Shown: piece after piece, positions 55,319 to 64,000 of the stretch | Numbering within the stretch: position 1 is the first letter of the stretch | Layout of the letters: every line of letters starts with the position of its first letter | NCBI GenBank assembly: GCA_031315865.1 | Contig: JALDRJ010000002.1 | Location: forward strand, 3,322,001-3,386,000 | Length of the DNA: 64,000 bases | Origin: Nitrospirales bacterium | GTDB taxonomy: Bacteria > Nitrospirota > Nitrospiria > Nitrospirales > UBA8639 | Direction: 5' to 3' | Position numbers and translations under genes: made by a program | Notes under the pieces: model-generated | What the model was told of the DNA's origin: nothing | What the model saw: the letters and a program-made list of their open reading frames with translations, nothing else | Database searches by the model: none

Positions 55319-57286
55319 TTACGGTGTGGCATGGCTAACAACCCGGCTCATGCCTGTTTCTTTATCTTTGCTCGATGATTCCGCATTAGCCATAGGCCAC
55401 GTGATAAGTCCCTGAACACCGTCAGTCCGTGGAAGCTCTTTTCCGGCTTTGGTCGCGTAAATTTGAGGAAGCGAGTTGGTACCGAATTTGGAGATATAGA
55501 GAAACACATGCTCGCGAGCGTTCACGCGTACCGCCCACGGCTCAAAGTCATTCTGGTAGAATTCTTCACACAGCTGCATCGCCTCTAAACAACTGATGCC
55601 CGTGGGTTCATTCAGCGTGTAGTAGTAGTCGAGAGGCATGTCATATTCATCCTGTTTGTGTATGGTAATGCCGAATTTTTCAGGATTCCTGACCATGGGA
55701 GTATGTCGGTAGGCCACAAAATAAAATAACTCTGTGGAATGGATGTAGCGTTTATTGTCGATCAAAAATCGCCTGGTGTCTTCGGCCTCCTGGCGGGTTT
55801 CGCCGGGAAATCCATAAAAGGCCATGACATGATTCCAGATGCCGGCCTTGGCGGCTTCACGAAGATTATTCTCGATGACACTCTTCCTGGCATGTTTGTC
55901 CATGAGCTCGAGCACCCGTTCATTCGCCGACTCCATACCATAGTACAATGTACAGCACCCTGCTTTGACTGCCTGCTTCCAAATTTCCGGATCTTGTAAC
56001 GTTTCCTCAAACCGGATTAATGTAGTCCATTTAATCCCGACGTTCTCTTCGACAAGAAGATTGATCACCTTTTTGAACAACGCCGGTGGATAAGACTCAT
56101 CGGCGAACAAAAAGTGTTGGGCCTGGTACCGTTCTTTGAGTGCAGCGATTTCACGAACCACCTCGCCGGCCGGCTTCCCGCGATACTGATCAAAATATCC
56201 TTGTCCATGATCACAGAAGGTACATCGCCCCCAGTAACAACCGCGGGTAGCGAGATATGGAAGGATACGAACAGGGACAAAATACGAATCGAGAGGCAGG
56301 CCTTCGAAATCTGGCAAGGGAAGCGACGTCGTTTTCTCTGTGTAAATTTCCTGGCTGACCTGAACGATGCCTTGATCCCGGTACATCAGATTAGGAACCT
56401 GACTCCACGTACGTTCACCGGCAAGCGCTTCGAGTAACCAGAGTAAAGCATGTTCCCCCTCGTACATGATCGCCGAGTCAAAGAGCATGGCAAAAAACTC
56501 TTCTTTCTTGGGGATTTCTTCTTGCAGCCGTGTAATAACATTGCCTCCGACAGTAATATGGATATCGGGGAAGGTGGCCTTGATCATTTTACAGAATGTC
56601 AGACCAGCCATCAGTTGCATTTGAGTGCCAATTGAGACTCCGACGACATCCGGCCGCTCTTTATGCACGGCAGGAAGAACGAGTTGCTGACAGACATCCC
56701 GATAGACATTGACTTGTTCGTCTTCCAAGCAAGCAAACACTTCTTTGGAAACACCAGACCGATACCCTAAATTACTTTCCATCGGATAAAAAACCAGAGA
56801 AGCGGGGTAGTAAGCCGCAGAGATAAAGTGCATGACTTCCCGGAATACATTCAGCGCCTGTTCTAATTTTTCGGCGTCATAAAATTCCTCACCACGAGTG
56901 ACGGCCTTAGCCCATTCTGCACGTTCTGCTAAATCCATCACATCAACGTCAACCTTTGCGAACAAACAGGCTAGTTGATTCCTCTCGGCATCGGTCAACG
57001 GAACTCCAGACTGTTCTTTTTCTTGCAGGATTTTCCGTTGTCGATCCATACGAATTTTGACCCAGATCAAAAATGTATCACTAAAGAACCAGTCATACAT
57101 CTCGATATTGATGTCTTTTTGGATGACTTCATGGCCATGTTCCCGAAGGACCGCGGTGAGACTGGGCAGCGCAAGATAGGGGGCCGTAGGCACCCATTCG
57201 GGCGGAAACAACAACATGGTCTTGAACTTTTTCCTGGATTCTTTGGTTACCGAGGGCGTATCAACTTGGATGAGGCCTGATGACAT
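55319..57286 (-). CDS. B12-binding radical SAM protein, paralogue 1
   Basis: A 655-residue protein with an N-terminal cobalamin-binding-like part (LLFPPEWVPTAPYLALPSLTAVL) and a Radical SAM domain. The cluster Cys350, Cys355 and Cys358 lie in RGCYWGRCTFCDHG, a Cx4Cx2C pattern. DESYPPALFKKVINLLVEE and MAFYGFPGETRQEAEDTRRFL follow. Members of this class methylate unactivated carbons or rearrange rings, but the substrate here is unknown. It is very similar in layout to the next gene and lies 62 bases after it, so both are probably co-transcribed. Confidence 0.87.
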   Translation of the reverse strand: MSSGLIQVDTPSVTKESRKKFKTMLLFPPEWVPTAPYLALPSLTAVLREHGHEVIQKDINIEMYDWFFSDTFLIWVKIRMDRQRKILQEKEQSGVPLTDAERNQLACLFAKVDVDVMDLAERAEWAKAVTRGEEFYDAEKLEQALNVFREVMHFISAAYYPASLVFYPMESNLGYRSGVSKEVFACLEDEQVNVYRDVCQQLVLPAVHKERPDVVGVSIGTQMQLMAGLTFCKMIKATFPDIHITVGGNVITRLQEEIPKKEEFFAMLFDSAIMYEGEHALLWLLEALAGERTWSQVPNLMYRDQGIVQVSQEIYTEKTTSLPLPDFEGLPLDSYFVPVRILPYLATRGCYWGRCTFCDHGQGYFDQYRGKPAGEVVREIAALKERYQAQHFLFADESYPPALFKKVINLLVEENVGIKWTTLIRFEETLQDPEIWKQAVKAGCCTLYYGMESANERVLELMDKHARKSVIENNLREAAKAGIWNHVMAFYGFPGETRQEAEDTRRFLIDNKRYIHSTELFYFVAYRHTPMVRNPEKFGITIHKQDEYDMPLDYYYTLNEPTGISCLEAMQLCEEFYQNDFEPWAVRVNAREHVFLYISKFGTNSLPQIYATKAGKELPRTDGVQGLITWPMANAESSSKDKETGMSRVVSHATP

Positions 57287-57348
57287 GACAGCATTCCCAC
57301 TACATTTAGAATCAATAACGTCGGTTCTTCATCATATGCGATCCTCTA

Positions 57349-59247
57349 TCATGAGGCTGATGCCAGAGCCTGAGGGTTGTCTTGAGAGGCTATTTTAAAT
57401 TGTAACGCCGGAAGTTTATTCGTACCAAAATGGGCGACGTACAGAAAAACGTATTCACGAATGAACACCCTGAGATCCCATCCTTCATAATGGTCTCGTT
57501 CAAACTCTTCAAACACCCGCTCGGCATCCTCCACGCCTAGCCCGTCCCTTACCGTAAAGTAATAGTCCAGGGCCAAATCCCATTCCGGATTCTTATAAAA
57601 CGTCACTCCAAATTTTTCGGGGTTCTTCGCCACAGGAGTATGTTTACTCAAATCAAAGGTCCCGAAGCCAATAGAGTGCACATGTTCTTTATTCTCTTCG
57701 AGTAACTGCGTTGAGACCTTGGCATCTTCATATCGTTCTCCGGGAAACCCAAAGAATCCCATGATATGATTCCAGACGCCATGCCGGGAAGAAAGCTCCA
57801 AGCTTCGCTGAATGACATCTCGGGTCGTGGCCTTATCCATCAACTTCAAGACGCGTTCACTCCCCGATTCATAGCCCATATGCAGGTATTTGCATCCCGC
57901 CTGTTGCGCCGTTTTCCAGACATCATCGTCGAGTAGACTTTTTTCAAAGCGGATGTGCGTGGTCCAGGCAATGTCCAGCTGATGTTCGACCAAAGCATTC
58001 GTGAGTTTGCGAAACAAGGCCGGAGGATAGGACTCATCGGTGAAGTGGAAATGCCGCGCGTGATATTTGTCTTTCAGATAGGAAATATCTTTGATGATCT
58101 CTTGAATCTTTTTGGTGCGATAGCCTGCCGTGTACCCCTCGCCATGATCACAGAACTCGCAACGTCCCCAGTAGCATCCCCGCGTCGCAAGGTAGGGCAA
58201 CACCCGATCGGGAACGAAATATTTTTCCAGTGGAAGTCCATCAAAATCAGGAGGCGGTAATTCAGCCATATTTTCCGCATAGGTGGCGGAATTGACATGT
58301 ATGCCATCGGCATCCCGGTAGAGAAGATTGGGGACCTCTGAAAGATCGCCACTACCCCCCACTGCTTCGATAAGTCGAAGAAACGCCGTTTCGCCTTCAT
58401 ACACGACGGCGCTGTCAAACAATGAAAATAAATTCGTCGCTTGGGGCAAGACATCGCGTAGACGCGTGACGGTATTCCCGCCTATCGTGACATGAATGTT
58501 CGGGAAATGTTGCTTGATCAGGGCACAGAAGGTCATTGATGAGAAGAGTTGTTGCTGCAACACGATGGAGAGACCGATAATTTCAGGCTGCTCGGCTTCA
58601 ATGGCTGGCTTCAGAATGTGGTCAAATACCTCTCGATACACATTGACCTGCGTGTCTTCAACCGCTTCCAGAATTTCTGAAGACATAAAGACTTTATAAG
58701 ACAGGTCGGTTTCCATCGGAGGCATACAGATTCGTGCCGGGGCATAGACCAAAGAAATGGTCGCAGTGACTTCGCGAAAGATTTGGATCGCCCACTCCAG
58801 CTTATCGATATCGTATAATTCCTGGCTGCGTACGATGCGTTTCGCTTCTTCGGCCTTTTCCGACAATGCAGCGATTCGACTGCGGGTACACTCACACAGA
58901 GCCAGTTGCAATTCTATTTCTGACTCCGTGAGATCGCGAATCCTCGATAGTTTCTTGAGACGATCTAATTGCTGCGGGACTCGCTTGAGGACCCGACGAA
59001 GAAAGTCATGACTAAAATACCAGTCATACATCTCAAGATTGACATCTTTTTGGATGACTTCATGTCCGGCGGCACGGATAAAAGCGGTCAGAGTTGGAAG
59101 ACTCAGATACGGCTCCGAAGGAAACCAGTCCGGAGGGAAAACCAACATGACCTTTCTTTTTTCCTTGGAAAGTCCCGTGTCCCTTAGACCTTCAGGCTGT
59201 ATCAAGTCCGGACTAATCAACCCTCCTTTATTGTAATCAATTTTCAT
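57349..59247 (-). CDS. B12-binding radical SAM protein, paralogue 2
   Basis: A 632-residue protein with the same layout: LVFPPDWFPSEPYLSLPTLTAFI at the start and RGCYWGRCEFCDHGEGY for the iron-sulfur site. It shares with paralogue 1 the DESYPPALF, WTT.IRFE, ERVLxLMDK, GFPGE and NPEKFG segments, which points to a tandem duplication. AAGGA lies seven bases before the ATG. It is the first gene of the pair on the minus strand. Substrate unknown. Confidence 0.87.
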   Translation of the reverse strand: MKIDYNKGGLISPDLIQPEGLRDTGLSKEKRKVMLVFPPDWFPSEPYLSLPTLTAFIRAAGHEVIQKDVNLEMYDWYFSHDFLRRVLKRVPQQLDRLKKLSRIRDLTESEIELQLALCECTRSRIAALSEKAEEAKRIVRSQELYDIDKLEWAIQIFREVTATISLVYAPARICMPPMETDLSYKVFMSSEILEAVEDTQVNVYREVFDHILKPAIEAEQPEIIGLSIVLQQQLFSSMTFCALIKQHFPNIHVTIGGNTVTRLRDVLPQATNLFSLFDSAVVYEGETAFLRLIEAVGGSGDLSEVPNLLYRDADGIHVNSATYAENMAELPPPDFDGLPLEKYFVPDRVLPYLATRGCYWGRCEFCDHGEGYTAGYRTKKIQEIIKDISYLKDKYHARHFHFTDESYPPALFRKLTNALVEHQLDIAWTTHIRFEKSLLDDDVWKTAQQAGCKYLHMGYESGSERVLKLMDKATTRDVIQRSLELSSRHGVWNHIMGFFGFPGERYEDAKVSTQLLEENKEHVHSIGFGTFDLSKHTPVAKNPEKFGVTFYKNPEWDLALDYYFTVRDGLGVEDAERVFEEFERDHYEGWDLRVFIREYVFLYVAHFGTNKLPALQFKIASQDNPQALASAS

Positions 59248-59428
59248 AAAAAATCCTTATGAAACAATTACTTAATAAGCATTTACCCATTAGATTTTTT
59301 CAAACCGATCTTTTCAGAAACCCTTAAGTGGTGAGCATTCCAAAATTCTACTAACGGGCCATTCTATGCCCCAGTAAAATCCGTGGTCAAGCTTTCATAA
59401 GTCCTGAACATACATGAAGAAAACTGCA

Positions 59429-59457
59429 TTGACAGACTAAGCCTGTCTCTATATAAT
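59429..59457 (+). promoter_or_regulatory. Exact consensus sigma-70 promoter
   Basis: TTGACA (59429-59434), a 17-base spacer and TATAAT (59452-59457) match the consensus at all 12 positions. The spacer and -35 carry an inverted repeat, GACAG (59431-59435) and CTGTC (59443-59447), which could be an operator. Transcription should start near 59464 and give a leader of about 125 bases before the gene at 59590. The rest of the 342-base gap 59248-59589 has no supported gene. Confidence 0.8.
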
Positions 59458-59589
59458 TAAAGATTGTGAATGGCTAATTGACGGATGTGCTTGTCTCCTC
59501 AGTCCTGCCAACTTATTTCCCGTTTTCCCTAATCCTATAACCATCCCTTCCAGACTCCTGGCAAAGGGGAAACTTGTGAGGATTCACCC

Positions 59590-60108
59590 ATGATGACATG
59601 TGTTGAGAAGAAACCAAAAAATTGGATGTCGTATCTCGTTGATTCTCTCATAAATTCAGGTGCTCTACCCAGTTGGGAGGCATTGGAATACGTGACCATG
59701 AATCTCACAGGCGAGTCTCCCAATCCAAATCTACATGATTCAAAGTCGCCCTATGAAGCGATACAACAGTTTTTGCATCGCGTATACGGCCCCATTGTGG
59801 AAGCGGCTTCCCGTACCATGGAGTTGCCTGCCTCTGGCATGATTCATATGTTCACGGATATTAGCTTGATCGGAAAGTCTGCGGTACTGGTTGTCTATTT
59901 CCCTGGGAACAATCAACCCCATCAATTGTTGCTCCTGGATTCGGCTCCGGCCTGGGACCTCGTTTTCGACTCTGATGCCGCGTTTAATGCCTGGGCACAA
60001 GAACGTTATCAGTGGATTGCCGAAGCTCTTCAGAGCATCACAAGGAATCCAACAAACGTTACGGTGACTGCTGAGGAAAGATCGTTAGCTGGTGTCCATA
60101 TCCAATAA
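59590..60108 (+). CDS. Hypothetical protein behind a consensus promoter
   Basis: A 172-residue soluble protein with no recognised family. GAGGA lies seven bases before the ATG. The sequence has a helical first half (YEAIQQFLHRVYGPIVEAA) and beta-like stretches (AVLVVYFPGN, QLLLLDSAPAWDLVFDSD). No signal peptide is visible. It is divergent from the B12-binding radical SAM pair and probably strongly expressed. Confidence 0.7.
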   Translation: MMTCVEKKPKNWMSYLVDSLINSGALPSWEALEYVTMNLTGESPNPNLHDSKSPYEAIQQFLHRVYGPIVEAASRTMELPASGMIHMFTDISLIGKSAVLVVYFPGNNQPHQLLLLDSAPAWDLVFDSDAAFNAWAQERYQWIAEALQSITRNPTNVTVTAEERSLAGVHIQ

Positions 60109-60443
60109 ACATATCCCTGGCTATAGAAGATATTCATTCACATTTTCGGATGTGGTTGCTGAATCACGCCTTACTTCTTCCCTCATTTTTCCTTATCGAA
60201 GTTTTGCGAATTTCTCATGATAAAAGTCCGTGAATAAGGCGATTTCCCTTTTCCCTATCTTCTTCCCCAACGCCAACGTCGAAGGAAATGTAGATTGCAT
60301 AAGTCCCTCTCACCATACACATTGACCAACGAACTCCATGCCATAACATATAGAAGTTATAGGAAACGGCTCTAGACGGGGGTAGGACAAGTATCGTAGG
60401 GTAACTGATTATCCAAATAAATTCACGACAGTGGAGAATGATC

Positions 60444-60656
60444 ATGGCAATCAATGCGTTGAAAAAGAAGACGGCGCGTGGAAATGGCCCACCGACAATA
60501 GAGGCGAGCAATAGAGGGGGCGGCGAGGAAGTGTCTGCTGAATCGAAAGAGAAGGAATCGGAACTTGCCGCCCAGGAAATCGAGGCGATGTGGGAATCTC
60601 AAGAAGTCGGCATCACACGTTGGTCAGAGAGCGATGGACAACGATACGCGGATTAG
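60444..60656 (+). CDS. Small hypothetical hydrophilic protein
   Basis: About 70 residues, rich in Glu, Lys, Ser and Gly (GGGEEVSAESKEKESELAAQEIEAMWESQ). GGAG lies seven bases before the ATG at 60444; an ATG two codons earlier is possible. No family recognised. The 335-base stretch 60109-60443 before it holds nothing else that I can support. Confidence 0.5.
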   Translation: MAINALKKKTARGNGPPTIEASNRGGGEEVSAESKEKESELAAQEIEAMWESQEVGITRWSESDGQRYAD

Positions 60657-60683
60657 TCATCATTTCGTACTCGTACCATTTTC

Positions 60684-61829
60684 TTAAAATTTATACGTCA
60701 ACTCAAAAAGATTGACGTCGACACCTCGGTTATCAGATCCCCAGATCCCCGCATCTGAAATATGATGGAAGCGCCAGCCCAATCCAATGTGATCCGTCAC
60801 ATAATACGTGAGGCCACCCTGACCGACGATTTGAATCGGGCCTCCTAAATCTTGCTCACCGTACTTTTCCCGACTCACAAAGGCAACTCCCGGTCCGCCA
60901 TTGATACTGATATTCCATTTAGGATACCAAAACACGATCCCTGGAACAATGGTTGCGATAAACCCCAACTCACCGGCACCTCTCAAGACACCCATTGACC
61001 CATTCATGCGAAACCGAATTTCCCACCCAGAGTCATAATTGTACCGTTTTGGAAATCCTATAGCCCCGAAAAGCGCGATATGTTGAAAATCCTCCTTTTC
61101 CGTCGGAGGAATGGCCACATATTTCGCGTTAAATCCTCCCTGAATGCCAATGACTTCGAGTGGAAGGCCTAACCAACTGTTCTTGCTTGACTCGTTTATT
61201 TTCTTATGTGAATCCGAGAATATGGGCTCATGCGCTATCTCACTTTCTCTTGTCATAGATGATTCGGCATCGACGAATGGCTGTTCGGGCTCCATTGCAA
61301 CCAGATCATTCTCAGAACCGTCTTGATCTATTTCGATAGATCGTGGCGAGACTATCACATCGCTCTCAATGAGCTCCTTGTCTGGTCCCATACCTCTACG
61401 GATTGAATCGTTTGACGATTCTTTGATTCTGGCAACACCGTGCGATGAAGTCCTCGTCACACCCTTTGGCACATCTTCGTTAAATTCCAACACTTTGTTT
61501 GACCGTTCATAGGCATGATGGGCCGATGCTTCGAAGGAATCCGTGACAGGGTTGCTCGCCCTGCGCGAAATATCCTGACTATCAGCATCCGAGCTTGTCG
61601 AGAACGATAGTTCATGTGGCCTGATAGCCTTCCGTCCATCGAGCGGAGCAGTTTGAGCATAGGCTTCCGCTGGCTTATCAAGTTTCGACATTTGTTCTCT
61701 AGGTTGAAGGTCCGCAGTTCGCTCAACCAATGCCGGCTCCGATATTGTGTTGTTGTTTTCCGTGCCAATCCAGACAAGTGCGCTAATGCCCACAAGACTA
61801 GCCAAACCTATGAGTATATATTTAGCCAT
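60684..61829 (-). CDS. Membrane-anchored PagL-like outer-membrane protein
   Basis: A 381-residue protein. An N-terminal hydrophobic segment (MAKYILIGLASLVGISALVW) is followed by about 190 residues of low-complexity, Ser/Glu-rich linker, then a beta-barrel-like domain. The end, RFHHISDAGIWGSDNRG and FELTYKF, resembles the active-site region of PagL, the lipid A 3-O-deacylase (HxSNA, then NxGxE). His and Ser are kept, while the Glu position appears to be Asp (NRGVD). Lipid A deacylation is possible but not certain. The N-terminal anchor plus linker is not usual for PagL. An ATG at 61847 is an alternative start. Confidence 0.7.
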   Translation of the reverse strand: MAKYILIGLASLVGISALVWIGTENNNTISEPALVERTADLQPREQMSKLDKPAEAYAQTAPLDGRKAIRPHELSFSTSSDADSQDISRRASNPVTDSFEASAHHAYERSNKVLEFNEDVPKGVTRTSSHGVARIKESSNDSIRRGMGPDKELIESDVIVSPRSIEIDQDGSENDLVAMEPEQPFVDAESSMTRESEIAHEPIFSDSHKKINESSKNSWLGLPLEVIGIQGGFNAKYVAIPPTEKEDFQHIALFGAIGFPKRYNYDSGWEIRFRMNGSMGVLRGAGELGFIATIVPGIVFWYPKWNISINGGPGVAFVSREKYGEQDLGGPIQIVGQGGLTYYVTDHIGLGWRFHHISDAGIWGSDNRGVDVNLFELTYKF

Positions 61830-62243
61830 CAGCGTAATGGGAACCATCCTTTCAGTGGTGAAATGGCCCGCACGATATCCATAGATATTGCGAGCGTATT
61901 TGTTTCATGAAGGAATTTCATCCACATGTCTAGACCACAACTCGATTTCATCTCGTTCGAGCATGTAAAACATTTAATGTAGGATTGCCAAAAAATAAGG
62001 GAGGAGGTGTTAATGACAAGTCGGAGAGGCAAATAAGTTTTGTCTTATCTCTTTTTCCTAGAATTTCTTATCTTATTAATCTTAACAGTGCTATGCGCTT
62101 GCGACAACCAGAGAATCCTTTGAAAAATCACTATTCACAGGAGAACAGAACGATAGACGAATTTAATCTCCCTCCTACTGATTCAACGTATGGGCAATAC
62201 AGAGTCCCAATACATTCATAACAGTTGAGAAAGCGCAGACCCA
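61830..62243. other. Intergenic region without a recognised gene
   Basis: The 414 bases between the PagL-like gene start and the metH stop show no supported gene, RNA or clear terminator. Confidence 0.5.
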
Positions 62244-64000
62244 TTACTCGGGGTCATAGCATAAATTCGGTGATAACCACCGCTCCACTTCGTCGAGCTT
62301 CATGCTTTTCCTCGCAGCATAGTCTTCAACTTGATCTCTATCGATTTTTCCAACACCGAAATATTTGGCTTGGGGATGTGAAAAATACAGGCCACTGACC
62401 GACGCAGCTGGGTACATGGCGTATGTTTCGGTAAGCTTGATGCCCGTATGCTTTTCGGCTTCCAACAAGTCAAACAAGATTTTCTTTTCCGTGTGATCGG
62501 GGCTGGCAGGATAACCCGGGGCTGGGCGAATGCCTTGGTATTCCTCACGAATCAACTGTTCATTCGAGAGATCTTCTTCTAGACCATACCCCCACTCCAT
62601 TCTCACCTCACGGTGAAGCCATTCGGCGAAAGCTTCGGCTAGACGATCGGCCAGAGCTTTGGCCATGATGGAATTGTAATCATCATGATCCTTTTCGAAT
62701 CGTTCACAGAGTGCTTCAATCCCGATTCCTGCCGTGATCGCAAACCCACCGATATAATCTGCCACCCCAGTTGATTTCGGCGCGACAAAGTCGGACAGTG
62801 CATAGTTCTTGTCGCCCTGAGGTTTCTCCATCTGCTGACGAAGGGTATGAAACGTCGTGAGAATGTGGGCTCGCGACTCATCTGTGTAAACGTCTATATC
62901 ATCTTCCATACTGTTGGCCGGGAAGAAGCCATAGATACCTTTTGCCTTCAGCAATCTTTTTTCGATGATTTCCTGCAACAGGGTTTGAGCATCGTTGTAG
63001 AGTTCCTGAGCCTTACTCCCAACAGTTGCGTCGGACAAAATTTTTGGATACCGGCCTTTCAGTTCCCATGCTTGAAAAAAAGGCGTCCAATCGATGACTG
63101 GCAACAAATCATTCAAGGGCATATCGTCAAGTACGCGAGTCCCGAGAAAGTGTGGTCTTGCGATCTCTGATGTTTCCCATTCGATCGCCACTCGTCGTTT
63201 TCGCGCTTCCTGGATCGGCACCAACGTTTTCGTCGTCTTCTTGTTCCGGTGAGCTTCACGAATCGCAGCCTGCTGCTGTCTGACCTTTTCGACGAATGCG
63301 CTCTTGGCATCCGGACTCAGTAATTGTCGAACGACATTTACGGCTAATGATGCGTCAAGTACATGCACGACAGGTTCGTTATACCCGGGCGCAATCTTGA
63401 CCGCTGTGTGCGCTTTACTCGTCGTGGCTCCCCCGATTAACAAGGGAATATTCATGCCTTCGCGATTCATTTCTTTCGCATTGTGAACCATTTCATCGAG
63501 TGAAGGAGTGATCAATCCGCTGAGGCCAATCATGTCAACATTTTCATCGCGAGCGGTTTGCAAAATTTTGTCGCAGGATACCATGACACCCAAATCGAGC
63601 ACTTCGTAGTTATTACAACCCAGGACCACGCCCACGATATTTTTCCCAATGTCATGAACATCTCCTTTAACGGTGGCCATCAGCACTTTCCCTTGGGCAT
63701 GGCCACCCGTTTCTTGTTTTTCTTTTTCCATGAACGGCAACAAATACGCCACAGCTTTTTTCATCACCCGCGCACTCTTGACAACTTGAGGAAGAAACAT
63801 TTTGCCTGCCCCAAATAGATCTCCGACGATATTCATGCCATCCATGAGAGGACCTTCAATAATGAGCAGCGGTTTGTCATACTGCTGGCGCGCCTCCTCC
63901 ACATCGACGTCAATATATTCGACGATACCTTTGACCAGGGCATGCGAAAGACGCTCTTCCACCGTTCCTTTCCGCCAGGCTTCATCCTTGACGATCGTCT
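62244..64000 (-). CDS. metH: Cobalamin-dependent methionine synthase, C-terminal part (cut by window edge)
   Basis: The frame is open to the right edge, so the start lies outside. Visible are the cap region ([14 protein letters not shown]), the B12-binding domain with DVHDIGKN (the axial His codon is at 63654-63656), [11 protein letters not shown] and [14 protein letters not shown], and the SAM-binding reactivation domain ([31 protein letters not shown]). MetH transfers a methyl group from methyltetrahydrofolate to homocysteine via methylcobalamin. The chain ends normally ([10 protein letters not shown]). Together with queG and the radical SAM pair this shows the cell relies on cobalamin. Confidence 0.97.
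   Translation of the reverse strand, partial: TIVKDEAWRKGTVEERLSHALVKGIVEYIDVDVEEARQQYDKPLLIIEGPLMDGMNIVGDLFGAGKMFLPQVVKSARVMKKAVAYLLPFMEKEKQETGGHAQGKVLMATVKGDVHDIGKNIVGVVLGCNNYEVLDLGVMVSCDKILQTARDENVDMIGLSGLITPSLDEMVHNAKEMNREGMNIPLLIGGATTSKAHTAVKIAPGYNEPVVHVLDASLAVNVVRQLLSPDAKSAFVEKVRQQQAAIREAHRNKKTTKTLVPIQEARKRRVAIEWETSEIARPHFLGTRVLDDMPLNDLLPVIDWTPFFQAWELKGRYPKILSDATVGSKAQELYNDAQTLLQEIIEKRLLKAKGIYGFFPANSMEDDIDVYTDESRAHILTTFHTLRQQMEKPQGDKNYALSDFVAPKSTGVADYIGGFAITAGIGIEALCERFEKDHDDYNSIMAKALADRLAEAFAEWLHREVRMEWGYGLEEDLSNEQLIREEYQGIRPAPGYPASPDHTEKKILFDLLEAEKHTGIKLTETYAMYPAASVSGLYFSHPQAKYFGVGKIDRDQVEDYAARKSMKLDEVERWLSPNLCYDPE

Overview
The window reads as chromosomal DNA of a nitrite-oxidising bacterium of the Nitrospirota, probably marine Nitrospira. 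This is an inference from the protein style, a NarK-type nitrate/nitrite carrier beside rib and pur genes, several exported proteins with B12/radical-SAM neighbours, and a base composition that looks close to 50% GC. No rRNA or tRNA gene, CRISPR array, insertion sequence or phage gene was recognised. Both edges cut genes: kdsA on the left and metH on the right.

Layout. 1-3091 (+): end of kdsA, then pgsA, plsY and a DegQ-type periplasmic protease. 3130-5229 (-): a divergent EF-G-like protein that lacks key GTPase residues. 5706-11649: a large fusion of a PilZ-like region, a LuxD-like acyl hydrolase and a methyltransferase; a membrane histidine kinase; and an O-methyltransferase. 11695-14417 (-): small or hypothetical proteins, a TPR protein, a degenerate metallo-beta-lactamase-fold protein and a thioredoxin-like protein. 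14523-25415 (-): a long same-strand series narK, ribBA, ribH, nusB, purB, purC, purS, purQ, a DUF433 gene, purL, purF. 25756-29063 (+): an RpoH-like sigma factor followed by groES and groEL, closed by a strong terminator.

29152-44944 is the most distinctive part. It looks like a locus for making and exporting a surface glucan. A minus-strand series of six genes (41605 down to 33510) encodes an RHS-repeat lipoprotein, a large exported protein with three carbohydrate-binding-like modules, a GH17 glycosidase-like protein, a bitopic membrane protein, a processive GT2 glycosyltransferase and an exported methyltransferase. A TPR-plus-beta-barrel outer-membrane protein is transcribed divergently from it. 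A second GH17 paralogue, a spermidine-synthase-like membrane protein and several small secreted proteins flank the series. GT2 and GH17 occur together in known bacterial beta-1,3-glucan systems of the NdvB/NdvC type, so a beta-glucan product is a reasonable inference, not a proof.

45467-53597: queG, mutS2, an exported coiled-coil protein, an unknown 412-residue protein, a CNNM/CorC-type membrane protein and a PhzF-family protein. 53683-60656: a radical-SAM neighbourhood with one classical radical SAM protein, a J-like small protein, two tandem B12-binding radical SAM paralogues, and two small proteins of unknown function; the first of these lies behind an exact consensus sigma-70 promoter. 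60684-64000: a membrane-anchored PagL-like outer-membrane protein and the C-terminal part of cobalamin-dependent methionine synthase.

The strongest candidates for undescribed biology are the glucan-type locus with its apparently periplasmic methyltransferase, the PilZ/LuxD/methyltransferase fusion, and the radical-SAM cluster.
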